From LMUY01 sp965199105 (GTDB taxonomy: Bacteria; Pseudomonadota; Alphaproteobacteria; Acetobacterales; Acetobacteraceae): a stretch of 64,000 nucleotides of DNA. A model generated the notes under the pieces. The model was not told where the DNA came from and searched no databases. It was given only the letters and a program-made list of their open reading frames with translations. Of the stretch, positions 54,218 to 63,089 are shown in pieces. Made by a program: the position numbers and the translations under genes. Numbering within the stretch: the stretch's first letter is position 1; every line of letters starts with the position of its first letter. The DNA is taken from NCBI GenBank assembly GCA_965199105.1, contig CBDAQO010000002.1, positions 1,674,001 to 1,738,000 on the forward strand, written 5' to 3'.

Positions 54218-55330
54218 ATGCGGCCCCGCGCGCCCCACGTGCTGGTCGGCGGCGTGTTGGCGCTGGGCGGGCTTAGGCCTGGCCTGTTGCACGCCGCCGA
54301 CATCCAGACCTCGCCGGCAACCGACGACCGCGTCGCCGTGATCGCGCTTTCGGGTGACATCATGCTGGCGGACGGCAACAAGTTCGCCGACGCGGCCGCG
54401 CGCTTGGGCGACCAGCGGGTGGCGGTAGTGTTCAACAGCCGCGGCGGCGCGTTGCTGGCGGGTTTGCAGATCGGCCAGATCATCCAGTTGCATCACTACG
54501 CGACCTTCGTGGCGCAGGACGCGCTATGTGCCTCCGCCTGCGCGCTCGCCTGGCTATCCGGCGCGCCACGGATGATGCAGGACGGCGCCCATATCGGGTT
54601 CCACGCCGCCTACGTGCATGACGGCCGGGCCAAGGTCGAAACCGGCGTGGGCAACGCGCTGGTGGGTGCGTACATGACCACTCTGGGGCTTTCGGTCGAG
54701 GCGATCGTGTATGCCGAGAGCGCGCATCCGGACGACATCACCTGGCTGACCCGGGAGGACGCGCAACGGCTGGGCATCGAGCTGAAGGTGGTGCCGTCCG
54801 ACAGCCGCCCAGCCGAGCCCGCTCCGGCCGCGCTGCCAGCGGTGCATCCGGCGGCGCCCCGTCCGCGGCATGACCCGTCAGTGCTGACGCCGGAACTGGC
54901 GGCGCCGCAACCGTCCGCGCCGGCCGGAACCGACCCGAGCGAGCAGGCGCGCAGTTTCGCGCAGAGCTACTTCGCGCATTGGTCGGAGAGCAACGGCCAA
55001 GCCATCGCCTTCTTCAGCCACAGCTACGCGGCGACGGTCACGTATTACGGCCGCAGCGTGGACCATGCGACGCTGGTGCAGACCAAGAGCGGCTACGCGG
55101 ATCGCTGGCCGGTGCGCGTGTATACCGTGCAGACCCCGACGCTACGGGTGTTCTGCGGCGCCGATGCCGGTGTTTGCACGGTGTCGGGCGTGGTCGACTG
55201 GGACTGCCGCAGCCCGGCGCGCGAGGCGACGTCCAAGGGATCGGCCAATTTCAGCTTGACGGTGGCGCTGGCGGGTGAGCGGCGGCAGATCCTGGCGGAG
55301 AGCGGCACGGTGATCGCCAGCGCGAACTAG
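54218..55330 (+). CDS. Periplasmic ClpP/crotonase-fold protein with NTF2-like C-terminal domain
   Basis: A 370-residue exported protein. A signal segment (VLVGGVLALGGLRPGLLHAA) leads to a ClpP/crotonase-like domain (about residues 28-190) of the COG3904 type: an oxyanion-like FNSRGGALLAG, a candidate nucleophile in ALCASACALAWLSG, and GAHIGFHAAY. A Pro/Ala-rich linker (about 195-245) joins it to a C-terminal domain (about 250-370) with an NTF2-like pattern (SFAQSYFAHWSESNGQAIAFFSHSYAATVTYYG). It may be a periplasmic serine hydrolase; activity unproven. Start ATG 54218 follows the methyltransferase stop. Confidence 0.72.
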   Translation: MRPRAPHVLVGGVLALGGLRPGLLHAADIQTSPATDDRVAVIALSGDIMLADGNKFADAAARLGDQRVAVVFNSRGGALLAGLQIGQIIQLHHYATFVAQDALCASACALAWLSGAPRMMQDGAHIGFHAAYVHDGRAKVETGVGNALVGAYMTTLGLSVEAIVYAESAHPDDITWLTREDAQRLGIELKVVPSDSRPAEPAPAALPAVHPAAPRPRHDPSVLTPELAAPQPSAPAGTDPSEQARSFAQSYFAHWSESNGQAIAFFSHSYAATVTYYGRSVDHATLVQTKSGYADRWPVRVYTVQTPTLRVFCGADAGVCTVSGVVDWDCRSPAREATSKGSANFSLTVALAGERRQILAESGTVIASAN

Positions 55331-55332
55331 CC

Positions 55333-56880
55333 TCAGCCGGGCGGTGGCACCGGGTTGATGGAGGCCGCCCAGTCGTCAGTGGCTGAAAACTCGATGTAGA
55401 AGTCGCCGCCCTCGGGCTGGAACGCGCTGCTCGCGGCCCGCTTGGTGGCCATGGCGAGCACCTGTTCGCCGTCCGCTCCCACCTGGTGCAGCGTCGCGTT
55501 GAACCAGCCGTTGCTGGCCCAGCGCAACTCCCACGCGCCGTCGACGTGGAACGGGCGGGTGGTCAGGGTGGCCGAGCCGGACCAGCGCGCCACCACGGGG
55601 TTGGGCGGGCGGGGCGCCATGGCTTGCTGGGTTGGCATGGCGGCGCGGGTGGCGGTGGGCGGCGTTGGCGCCGGGTCGCTGACCGGCAGCGTGGCCGGTG
55701 GCTCTGGCGGGCGTGGCGCTGCGATGGACACCGGGGTGTCTGCGGCCACGTAGCCGGCGTCGCGCAGGCGTTGCTTGGCATAGGCGCCGTAGTCGAACGA
55801 GAGGATGATCTTGGGCATGTTCGCTGGGTCGAACCGGGTCCAGACCACCTTGCCGTAGGTGGCGCGGTCGAACTGGAAGCTGAACAGCGGTTGCGCCACG
55901 TCGCGCCCGTAAACGTCGGTGGTGAAGGCGACGGTTTCGAAGCGGCACACATCCGCAGCCGGCTGCGTGGCGTAGAACGCCTGCACGGCGCGGGCGGCGA
56001 AGTAGGTGCGCAGGAACTCCAGCTCGGCGGCGAACAGCTTGGCGGCGTCCTTCCCCGGCGAGGGGCCGCCGGTGCTGCCGAGGCTCTCCAGCGCGGCATG
56101 GCCGAGTGCGTCCGGGTCGCGGATTTGGGCGACCACCACGCATGGCCCGGCGGCGGCAAAGGTGGTGGTCACGCCCGCCGCTGCCGCCTCGCCGCGGAAA
56201 TCCTCCCAGGCGGAGCGCGCGGTGGGCGAGGCTGCGGCAGGCGGGGGCGCGTTCGGTGCGGTTTGGCGCATCAGGGCCACGGCGTCCGCGTCGCCGAGCA
56301 GGCCGGTGAGCGGCAGCCCCATGGTCTGTTGGAAGGTCAGGATCGCGGTGCGCGTCTTGCTGCCGTAAACACCGTCAGCGAGCTCGGATGGTGGCAGCAG
56401 GCCGAGCCGTTGCAGGCCCTGCTGCAGGGCGATCTGCTGGTCGATGGCGCGGCCGGCTTCCTGCGCGGCGGGGCCGGCCAGCCGCGCCGCCCAGGCCTCG
56501 CGCTGGCGGCGGTAGTCGTGCTCCACGCAGTCGGATGCGTCCGGCGATGGCGGCGCCGGCAGCATCGCGGCGGGCCCGACCGCCGGGCCGATGCCGCAAT
56601 CCGCGCGCACCGCCCGGCTGAAATCGACCGCCTCGACGCGCAGCGCCTGCTGCTGGCTGGGTGCCGATTGCTGGCGCAAGGCCTGATACGTCTGCACGAA
56701 CTCGAGGTCCGCCCGGGCCAGGGTGGCATTGTTGCAGATCAATTGGCCGAGCGGGTCGCGCGGCACCGGGCATGCGAAGCTGGGGCCGGGATGCTCGGCC
56801 GGGCCAGGCGTTTGCGCGCGCGCCGGGATCGCGGCCGACAGCCCGGCGGCAAGCAGCCAGATCGCGTGGAGCAGTCTCAT
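55333..56880 (-). CDS. Exported protein with LprI-like and peptidoglycan-binding domains
   Basis: A 515-residue exported protein. After the signal (LLHAIWLLAAGLSAAIPARA), residues ~32-150 resemble the LprI/DUF1311 type (FACPVPRDPLGQLICNNATLARADLEFVQTYQALRQQ). Residues ~160-205 form a PG_binding_1 repeat (DGVYGSKTRTAILTFQQTMGLPLTGLL). A middle domain of unknown fold holds several cysteines, and a C-terminal beta-rich domain contains WSGSATLTTRPFHVDGAWELRW. It likely works at the cell wall. Last gene of a three-gene envelope operon; its end nearly touches the convergent periplasmic gene (2 nt). Confidence 0.75.
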   Translation of the reverse strand: MRLLHAIWLLAAGLSAAIPARAQTPGPAEHPGPSFACPVPRDPLGQLICNNATLARADLEFVQTYQALRQQSAPSQQQALRVEAVDFSRAVRADCGIGPAVGPAAMLPAPPSPDASDCVEHDYRRQREAWAARLAGPAAQEAGRAIDQQIALQQGLQRLGLLPPSELADGVYGSKTRTAILTFQQTMGLPLTGLLGDADAVALMRQTAPNAPPPAAASPTARSAWEDFRGEAAAAGVTTTFAAAGPCVVVAQIRDPDALGHAALESLGSTGGPSPGKDAAKLFAAELEFLRTYFAARAVQAFYATQPAADVCRFETVAFTTDVYGRDVAQPLFSFQFDRATYGKVVWTRFDPANMPKIILSFDYGAYAKQRLRDAGYVAADTPVSIAAPRPPEPPATLPVSDPAPTPPTATRAAMPTQQAMAPRPPNPVVARWSGSATLTTRPFHVDGAWELRWASNGWFNATLHQVGADGEQVLAMATKRAASSAFQPEGGDFYIEFSATDDWAASINPVPPPG

Positions 56881-56891
56881 CGCGGGCTCTT

Positions 56892-57293
56892 TCAGGCCGG
56901 GGGAAGCATCACGGCGTCCCCCGCTTGATTGCGGCAGGCGAGGCCGGATGCGGTGGCGGTGCTGCGGCAGGACAGCGCCGGGTCGAGCGTGAACGCGCCG
57001 TCCGCGCCGGCACAGTAGAGCAGGGTGCGGTCCTCGGTGCTGCGCGTGGCCTCGCTGATGGCGGTGACGCGGGCCGAGCGGCACACGCCGCTGCTGCTGC
57101 GGTAGAGCCCCGGGCCGACGCTGAACTCGCCGTAGACGCCGCGCGCCCGGTCGTTCCAGAACGCGTTGGCGTCGACCGGCAGCAGCGGCGGCGGCGTGCG
57201 CATCAGGTCCGTCTCCTGGGAGGCGAACGCGGCTGGCTTGCACGCTGCGAGCAGCAACAGCAGGCCGAGCCGCGCGGCGTGGCAGCCGTGCAT
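56892..57293 (-). CDS. Small lipoprotein, surface-antigen-like C-terminus
   Basis: A 133-residue probable lipoprotein: LGLLLLLAACKP gives a lipobox with Cys about residue 18. Several cysteines follow, and the end reads TASGLACRNQAGDAVMLP. That C-terminal pattern (ACRN+.DG) matches the end of the neighbouring glycine-zipper protein (VACRNQDGDYSYY), suggesting shared ancestry of this module. Gaps of 9 and 11 nt to its neighbours show an operon. Function unknown. Confidence 0.68.
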   Translation of the reverse strand: MHGCHAARLGLLLLLAACKPAAFASQETDLMRTPPPLLPVDANAFWNDRARGVYGEFSVGPGLYRSSSGVCRSARVTAISEATRSTEDRTLLYCAGADGAFTLDPALSCRSTATASGLACRNQAGDAVMLPPA

Positions 57294-57302
57294 CGCGGCG
57301 CG

Positions 57303-57815
57303 TTAGGCGGTGTAGTAGCTGTAGTCGCCATCCTGGTTGCGGCAGGCGACCAGGGGTTGCGCGGCCTGGGTGGAGCCGGCGGGTGGCACGCTCATGGCCC
57401 GGCGGCAATCGGCCGAGTCGTGGGCCTGGTAAGCGTCGCTGACCACCTGGTATTGGCCGGCGTGGCCGGATGGGCTGTTCCAGGCGATGGTGCTGCCGGT
57501 GCGGGCGGCGGCGAGGTTGGCGGCGAGCGCTTGCTGGGCGGCCTGGCAATCCTGCTGGTCGGCCACGTGGCCGCCGATGGCACCGACCAGGAGGCCCACG
57601 CCGGCGCCGATGGCGGCACCGCGCCCGTGGCCTGCAACCGCTCCGATCGCGGCACCGCCAGCGGCCCCCGCCGCGGCCCCGACCAGCGCCTTCGGGCCGA
57701 TCACCTGGCAGGCGTTGGCCTCCTGCTGCTGCGGTGAGCTGTAGGCGCATCCTGCGAGCACCCCCGCCGCGACCAGGCTTGCGCTGAGGGTGGCTATGAC
57801 ACGGCTGATCGGCAT
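57303..57815 (-). CDS. Glycine-zipper lipoprotein, RT0821/Lpp0805 (17 kDa antigen) family
   Basis: A 170-residue lipoprotein with signal LSASLVAAGVLAGC (Cys about 22). Residues ~48-85 form a glycine-zipper double membrane segment (GAAAGAAGGAAIGAVAGHG and AIGAGVGLLVGAIGGHVA). The C-terminus has the family's ADCRRAM and VACRNQDGDY. Such proteins sit in the outer membrane or anchor envelope complexes. First gene of the operon that includes the next two genes. Confidence 0.85.
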   Translation of the reverse strand: MPISRVIATLSASLVAAGVLAGCAYSSPQQQEANACQVIGPKALVGAAAGAAGGAAIGAVAGHGRGAAIGAGVGLLVGAIGGHVADQQDCQAAQQALAANLAAARTGSTIAWNSPSGHAGQYQVVSDAYQAHDSADCRRAMSVPPAGSTQAAQPLVACRNQDGDYSYYTA

Positions 57816-57860
57816 GATGGTCTGACCTCCAGTTCGAGTTTACCAGGCGTTAGGTGCGTC

Positions 57861-58850
57861 CTAATCAGGCTTGAAGCTGGCGGCGATCGGGCCGACGGGG
57901 CTGCCGCTATCACCCAGCGTAGGGCCATCCTCATGCGGTCCGGCCGTCACCCGAACCAGCTCGCTCGCCACCGGGCTGCCGGTGTCGTCTCCCACGCTGA
58001 GGGCGGGGCCGTTCGCGGCCAATGTCACGGCACCATGCGGGCTGGCGGCGGGCGCTTCGGAAAAGTCGGCCGGTCCGGCGTAGCGGGGCTTCAGCACGGT
58101 GACTTGGGCGTGGGCGGAGCGGGCGGGACCGCCGCCCAAGCTGAGGAAGGCCGCGTTGACCGGGCGCAGCGACACGATAGCGAGGTTGGCCTGCTCGCTC
58201 GGCGAGATCAGGAATTCGACCCGGCGATTGCGGGCGCGGCCCACGGCCGTGTCGTTGGGTGCGACCGGCTGCGTGGCGCCGATCGCCACCGCGCTGAGCT
58301 GACCGGGGTTTGCGCCCGATGCCACGAGCGATTGCACAACGGTCTGCGCACGCGTTTGAGACAGCGCCGCGTTGGCCTGTTCGGTGCCGCTCGCATCGGT
58401 GTGGCCGAGCACCGTAACACGCACATCCGGCACGTCGCGCTGCAGGGAGTCGGCCATGATGCGCAGCGCTTGGGCGGCTTCGGGCCGCGGCGATGCACTG
58501 CCGGGCGCGAAGAAGTCCCGCTCATCGAATGTCACCCGGATGATCGGGATGGGGCGTGCTGCGTTGGCCACTCGGTCCGCCGGCAGCACGACTTCTTCGA
58601 CTTGCGGCGGCGACATACCCTGAAGCTGTGCCAACCGGGCGAGGCGATGCACCCGGTCGGTCAGTTCCATGTCCATGGTCTGGTCGGCGGTGCGCAACGT
58701 CTGGGTTGGGCCGTAACCGCTGCCCTGCCATTGCGTCTGCACGCACCCTGCCAGGAGCGGGCCGGACAAGGCGGCCACCACCATCCAGCCTCGCGCACGA
58801 CCCGGCTTCGCGGCGGCAACGACATGGGCGTGAAGACATGGGTGCCGCAT
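57861..58850 (-). CDS. OmpA-family lipoprotein
   Basis: A 329-residue lipoprotein: WMVVAALSGPLLAGC supplies a lipobox (Cys about 36 from this start; ATG 58784 would shorten the n-region). The middle (about 125-230) is an OmpA peptidoglycan-binding domain with VTVLGHTDASGTEQANAALSQTRAQTV and RNRRVEFLI. A beta-rich low-complexity C-terminal part follows. It tethers the outer membrane to peptidoglycan or scaffolds an envelope complex. It stands alone, upstream of the envelope operon on the same strand. Confidence 0.85.
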   Translation of the reverse strand: MRHPCLHAHVVAAAKPGRARGWMVVAALSGPLLAGCVQTQWQGSGYGPTQTLRTADQTMDMELTDRVHRLARLAQLQGMSPPQVEEVVLPADRVANAARPIPIIRVTFDERDFFAPGSASPRPEAAQALRIMADSLQRDVPDVRVTVLGHTDASGTEQANAALSQTRAQTVVQSLVASGANPGQLSAVAIGATQPVAPNDTAVGRARNRRVEFLISPSEQANLAIVSLRPVNAAFLSLGGGPARSAHAQVTVLKPRYAGPADFSEAPAASPHGAVTLAANGPALSVGDDTGSPVASELVRVTAGPHEDGPTLGDSGSPVGPIAASFKPD

Positions 58851-58991
58851 GGAACCGGTGTCCTCCCGGAACGCAGTGGAAACGATTTCGGATTACTATC
58901 GTCTGTGTCGTAAGCCGTCCAGCAGAGCTGGTGCGCAGGGGCGTTAATAGATCATGAACACCTTTCGGCGCTTGCCTGGCTCTTTTCTTGG

Positions 58992-59885
58992 TCAGGCAGA
59001 ACATGATTGAAGCGCCAGGCTTCGGGCGAATGCATCCGCGGTTTTGGTGCGATAGCGGTCACGGTGCCGCAACAGCACGAAGTGGCGCTCGGGGAGCTGG
59101 TAGGGCGCGCGGACGAGCCGGCCCGCGGCCAGCGCGTTCTGCGCCACGTGCTCGGACAGGGCAGCCGCGCCGGCTCCGGCCAAAGCCGCCGCCAGCACGG
59201 CCTCGTTGGAGGGCAGGGTGAGCGCCACCGGCAGGGCCGCCGGGTCGCAGCCGGCGGCGAGCAGGGCCTGCTCCAGGCTTGACCGTGTGCCGGAGCCGCG
59301 TTCGCGCAGCACCCAGGGGGTGGCGAACAGGTCGGTGGCAGTGAGGTGCTCGAGTCCGGCCCAGCGGTGAGCGGGCGGCACCAGCACGGCGAGCCGGTCG
59401 CGCCCGACCGGCGTGCGCTCGAGCAGGGGATTTTGGACGGCGCCCTCCACCAGGCCCAGTTCGGCCAGGCCGGCGAGCACGGCGTCGGCCGCTTCGCTCG
59501 TGTTGCCGGCCGCGACGTCCAGCGTGATGCCGGGGTGCTGCGCCTGAAAGCGCACCAGGCGTTCGGGCAGCCAGTAGCTGGCGATGGTTTGGCTGGCGAA
59601 TACGGCGAGGCGGCCGCGCGTCGGGCTGCCGAAATCCTGCAGCACCGCCTCGGCCGCCGCCGCGCGCGCCAGCACGGCGCGGGCTTCGGGCAGGAACACG
59701 CGGCCAGTGCCGTTGAGCTCGATGCCGCGGCCGACCCGGTCGAACAGCCGCAAGCCATGGCGCTGCTCGAGGGCCGCGATGGCGTTGCTCACCGCGGACT
59801 GGGTCAGGTTCAGCGCACGCGCGGCAGCGGTGACGTGCTGGCGCTCGGCCACGGCGACGAAGATGCGGAGTTGTTCGAGTGTCAT
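58992..59885 (-). CDS. LysR-family regulator divergent from yeiH
   Basis: A 297-residue LysR regulator. The N-terminal winged helix is MTLEQLRIFVAVAERQHVTAAARALNLTQSAVSNAIAALEQ, and the rest is a periplasmic-binding-like effector domain. Genes of this type (YeiE-like) next to yeiH are common and regulate sulfite/sulfur-related genes. ATG 59885 opens directly on the HTH; the frame runs on to 59939. The shared 98-nt region to yeiH holds a candidate operator. Confidence 0.9.
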   Translation of the reverse strand: MTLEQLRIFVAVAERQHVTAAARALNLTQSAVSNAIAALEQRHGLRLFDRVGRGIELNGTGRVFLPEARAVLARAAAAEAVLQDFGSPTRGRLAVFASQTIASYWLPERLVRFQAQHPGITLDVAAGNTSEAADAVLAGLAELGLVEGAVQNPLLERTPVGRDRLAVLVPPAHRWAGLEHLTATDLFATPWVLRERGSGTRSSLEQALLAAGCDPAALPVALTLPSNEAVLAAALAGAGAAALSEHVAQNALAAGRLVRAPYQLPERHFVLLRHRDRYRTKTADAFARSLALQSCSA

Positions 59886-59904
59886 CGCAATCGATCGACC
59901 ATAA

Positions 59905-59928
59905 GGATCAAATCTAGATAAACAATCC
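59905..59928. promoter_or_regulatory. Candidate LysR operator between the regulator and yeiH
   Basis: In the A+T-rich divergent region, ggat (59905-59908) and atcc (59925-59928) flank an atctagat palindrome (59912-59919), an imperfect dyad with LysR-type T-N11-A spacing options. It lies 20-43 nt before the regulator's start, suiting autoregulation and yeiH control. Confidence 0.35.
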
Positions 59929-59983
59929 GTTGGAAGCATGTCTCGCTTCCGCCTAGCTCCTGACGGTGACCAGGAGATGCCGA

Positions 59984-61027
59984 ATGCCCAGCCCCACCCA
60001 TCAAGCGTCTCGCCTGCTGCCTGGAGTGGCTCTGTGTTTCGCCGTCACCTTGGGCGCCTGGGTGCTGGCCCGGCTGGAACAGCGCGTGTTCGGGGCGGCT
60101 TGGCTGGAGAGCCTGGTGCTAGCCATCGTGCTCGGCACGGCGCTGCGCACGGCGTGGTCACCGGGGCCGCGTTGGGCGCCCGGGGTGGCGTTCTGCGCCA
60201 AGACGCTGCTGGAGGTGGCGGTGGTGCTGCTCGGTGCGTCGGTCAGTGCGCGGGCGGTGATGGCGGCCGGGACCGGGCTGCTGGGTGGCATCGTGGCCGT
60301 GGTGGCGGTGGCGATCGCGGCGAGCTACGGGCTTGGCCGCTGGCTTGGCCTCTCGCACCGCCTGGCGCTGCTGGTGGCGTGCGGCAACTCCATCTGCGGC
60401 AACTCCGCCATCGCGGCGGTGGCGCCCGTGATCGGCGCAGACGGCGACGACGTGGCGTCGTCGATCGCCTTCACCGCCGTGCTGGGCGTGGCCGTGGTGT
60501 TGACGCTGCCGCTGATGGTGCCGCTGCTGCATCCAAGCGGCCGGCAATATGGCGTTTTCGCCGGGCTGACCGTCTATGCCGTGCCGCAGGTGCTGGCGGC
60601 GACAGTCCCGGTGGGCCCGGTGGCGGTGCAGATCGGCACGCTGGTCAAGCTGATGCGGGTGTTGATGTTGGGCCCGGTGGTGCTTGGGCTGTCCTTGCTC
60701 ACCCGCTCGCGCCGGGTCGCACGCGGGGCTGACCCGGCGACGCCAGCCCAGCCGTTGGCCCTGCACCGGCTGGTGCCGTGGTTCATCATCGGGTTCTTCG
60801 TGTTCGCCTGCCTACGCTCCGCCGGCTTGGTACCGCAGGCGGCGCTGGCCCCGATCGGCACGGCGGCTGGCTGGCTGACGGTGATGTCGATGGCAGCGCT
60901 GGGGCTCGGCACCGACCTGCGCATGGTGTCACGCGCGGGCGGCCGGGTGACTGCGACGGTGGTGCTGTCGCTGGTGGTGCTGGGCGTGATCAGCGCGGGG
61001 CTGATCGCCCTGCTGCGCCTCGGTTAA
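59984..61027 (+). CDS. YeiH/UPF0324 family putative sulfate exporter
   Basis: A 347-residue membrane protein with about ten helices. Family marks include FCAKTLLEVAVVLLGASVSARAV, VACGNSICGNSAIAAVAPVIGA and SMAALGLGTDLRMV. Proteins of this family are annotated as sulfate/sulfite exporters, on weak experimental grounds. An AGGAG at 59972-59976 precedes ATG 59984 by 7 nt, fixing the start. It is controlled presumably by the divergent LysR gene. Confidence 0.9.
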   Translation: MPSPTHQASRLLPGVALCFAVTLGAWVLARLEQRVFGAAWLESLVLAIVLGTALRTAWSPGPRWAPGVAFCAKTLLEVAVVLLGASVSARAVMAAGTGLLGGIVAVVAVAIAASYGLGRWLGLSHRLALLVACGNSICGNSAIAAVAPVIGADGDDVASSIAFTAVLGVAVVLTLPLMVPLLHPSGRQYGVFAGLTVYAVPQVLAATVPVGPVAVQIGTLVKLMRVLMLGPVVLGLSLLTRSRRVARGADPATPAQPLALHRLVPWFIIGFFVFACLRSAGLVPQAALAPIGTAAGWLTVMSMAALGLGTDLRMVSRAGGRVTATVVLSLVVLGVISAGLIALLRLG

Positions 61028-61041
61028 GTCGGCACTGCGGG

Positions 61042-62271
61042 CTAATCCACCAACGCCGCGTAGCTCAGCACGCGCAGCTCACGCCGGATGGGGTAGGTGG
61101 AGGAGGGGGTGAGCTGGGTGAGCAGCACCACGGCCATGTCCTCCGCCGGGTCGACCCAGAATGCGGTGCTGGCAGCGCCGCCCCAGGCGAACTCGCCCGG
61201 CGTGCCGAGCAGTTGCGCTTGTGCCGGGTCGAGTGTCACGGAGAAGCCGAGGCCGAAGCCGACCCCCTCGTAGGAGCTCTCGCTGAAGCGCGGCATGCCC
61301 ATGGCGGCCATGTCGCCGCGCAGGTGGTTGGCGGTCATCAGCGCCACCGTCTTGCGGCCGAGCAGGCGCACGCCGTCCAGCTCGCCGCGGTTCAGCATGA
61401 ACTGGCAGAACCGCATGTAGTCCGCCGCGGTCGACACCAGCCCGCCGCCGCCGGAGGGCACGGCCGGGGGGGAGAGGAAGCGGCTGGTGGTGGGGTCATC
61501 GAGCAGTTTGAGGCCCGCTTCGGGCGTGGGCGCGTAGTTGGCGGCGAAGCGCTCCTGCTTCTGTGCCGGGACGAAGAAGTCGCTGTCCACCATGCCGAGC
61601 GGCTGGATGACGCGCTGGCGCAGGAACGCCTCGAACGGCTCGCCCGAGACCACGGCCACGAGATGGCCCAGCACGTCGGTGGCGACGCTGTAGTTCCACT
61701 CCGCACCCGGGTGCGCCAGCAGCGGCATGGCTGCGACGCGGTCGACCATTTCGCCGAGGCTGCATTCGGCGGTGGAGAAGTCGATGCCCTCGTCGCGGTA
61801 GCGCGCGTCCACCAGGGTGGCTTGCATGAAGCCGTAGGTGAGCCCGGCGGTGTGGGTCAGCAGGTCGCGGATAGTGATGAGGCGGGTGGCCGGCACGGTG
61901 TCGATCTTGCCGCGCTGGCCCCCGGCGGCCACGCGCATGGTGGTGAAGGCGGGGATGAAGCGGCAGACCGGGTCGTCGAGCTGGAAGTGGCCTTGCTCGT
62001 ACAGCATCATCACCGCGAGCGAAGTGAGCGGCTTGGTCATCGAGTAGATGCGCACGATGGTGTCGGCCGTCATCGCGCGGCCGGCCTCGCGGCTCGCCAT
62101 GCCGGTGCTGTGCTGGTAGGCGACCTGGCCGTGCCGGGCGATCCAGACGGTGACGCCGGGCAGCTTGCCGGAGCTGACCTGCCGGTCCGCCCAATCGCCG
62201 ATGCGGGCGAGGCGGGCGGCGGAGAAGCCGGCCTGGTCGGGCGCGGCCCCCCCTTGTCTGGGCACGTCCAT
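61042..62271 (-). CDS. Serine hydrolase, class C beta-lactamase-related family
   Basis: A 409-residue serine hydrolase (PF00144). The catalytic SxxK is in IYSMTKPLTSLAVMMLYEQG; the Tyr motif is in WNYSVATDVLGHLV; a late GWGGAAST-like FAWGGAASTAFWVD region replaces the KTG. No signal peptide is visible, so it is probably cytoplasmic and acts on esters or amides. It overlaps the upstream formamidase-like gene by one base (TGATG) and is the last gene of the ABC-transporter operon that enters from the right edge. Confidence 0.87.
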   Translation of the reverse strand: MDVPRQGGAAPDQAGFSAARLARIGDWADRQVSSGKLPGVTVWIARHGQVAYQHSTGMASREAGRAMTADTIVRIYSMTKPLTSLAVMMLYEQGHFQLDDPVCRFIPAFTTMRVAAGGQRGKIDTVPATRLITIRDLLTHTAGLTYGFMQATLVDARYRDEGIDFSTAECSLGEMVDRVAAMPLLAHPGAEWNYSVATDVLGHLVAVVSGEPFEAFLRQRVIQPLGMVDSDFFVPAQKQERFAANYAPTPEAGLKLLDDPTTSRFLSPPAVPSGGGGLVSTAADYMRFCQFMLNRGELDGVRLLGRKTVALMTANHLRGDMAAMGMPRFSESSYEGVGFGLGFSVTLDPAQAQLLGTPGEFAWGGAASTAFWVDPAEDMAVVLLTQLTPSSTYPIRRELRVLSYAALVD

Positions 62272-63089
62272 CAGCGCAGCACCTCAAGCGCGGCGCGGAC
62301 CAGCAGGCCGTCTGGCTGGCGCAATTGGTCGACGATAGTGAAGTGGTCGAGGCCGGGCCCCGGAACCAGGGCGCCGGGCAGGTGGGCGGCGGAGCGCATG
62401 GCGTGCAGGTCCCGGCTGTCGGCCACCAGAGGCGGCAACTCGGCGCTGCCATAGCTGATCGCCAGCGGTTTGGCGACCGGGGGCAGCCGGAGCGGGGAGA
62501 GCTGTTCGATCTCGTCGTCGGTGATGCGGCAGGCCTCGTTGAGGAAGGTGTCGCGGATCGGGCCCAGCTCGTAGAGGCCGGAAATGGCCAGCCCGGCGCT
62601 GACGCGGGGGTGGTTGAGCGCCATGGCGGCGAGGTGCCCGCCGGCCGACCAGCCGGACACCAGCACTGGGCCGGTGACGCCGTATTCGGCGCTATGCGTG
62701 GCGAACCAGTCCAGCGCGGCGGTGATCTCGCCCACGATCTGGCGCATGCTGGCGTCGGGCGTCAGAGTGTAGCCCGGCAGCGCCACCGACCAGCCATGCG
62801 CCCGCAGCCCGGCGCCGAGCACGCCGTTCTCCTCGCGCGCGCCGCGCTGCCAGTAGCCGCCATGGATGAACACGAAGCAGGGCGCGGCCGGGTCGGCGGC
62901 GGGGAAGATGTCCCACTTTTGCCGGGGCGCCGGGCCGTAGGGCACGTCCAGCGTGCCGGGGGTGGTGGCGCGGAACGCGGCGGAGGCGGCGCTGCGCTCC
63001 GCGTTCAAGGCCGGGCTGTTGGGCACCGCGGCACTGTTGTTGTAGGCCGCGTCACGCGCCGCCCGGCTCATCGTGCCCCAATGGATCAT
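62271..63089 (-). CDS. Alpha/beta hydrolase, kynurenine formamidase-like
   Basis: A 272-residue alpha/beta hydrolase. The HGGYWQRG oxyanion loop is typical of arylformamidases (kynurenine formamidase of the BNA7 type); the nucleophile is in VSGWSAGGHLAA, and a late acid and His (GLDHFTIVDQL) finish the triad. It opens with family-like AARDAAYNNSAAVPN. Its ATG overlaps the ATPase stop (ATGA) and its own stop overlaps the next gene. Substrate may be an N-formyl aromatic, or another ester or amide taken up by the linked transporter. Confidence 0.83.
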   Translation of the reverse strand: MIHWGTMSRAARDAAYNNSAAVPNSPALNAERSAASAAFRATTPGTLDVPYGPAPRQKWDIFPAADPAAPCFVFIHGGYWQRGAREENGVLGAGLRAHGWSVALPGYTLTPDASMRQIVGEITAALDWFATHSAEYGVTGPVLVSGWSAGGHLAAMALNHPRVSAGLAISGLYELGPIRDTFLNEACRITDDEIEQLSPLRLPPVAKPLAISYGSAELPPLVADSRDLHAMRSAAHLPGALVPGPGLDHFTIVDQLRQPDGLLVRAALEVLR

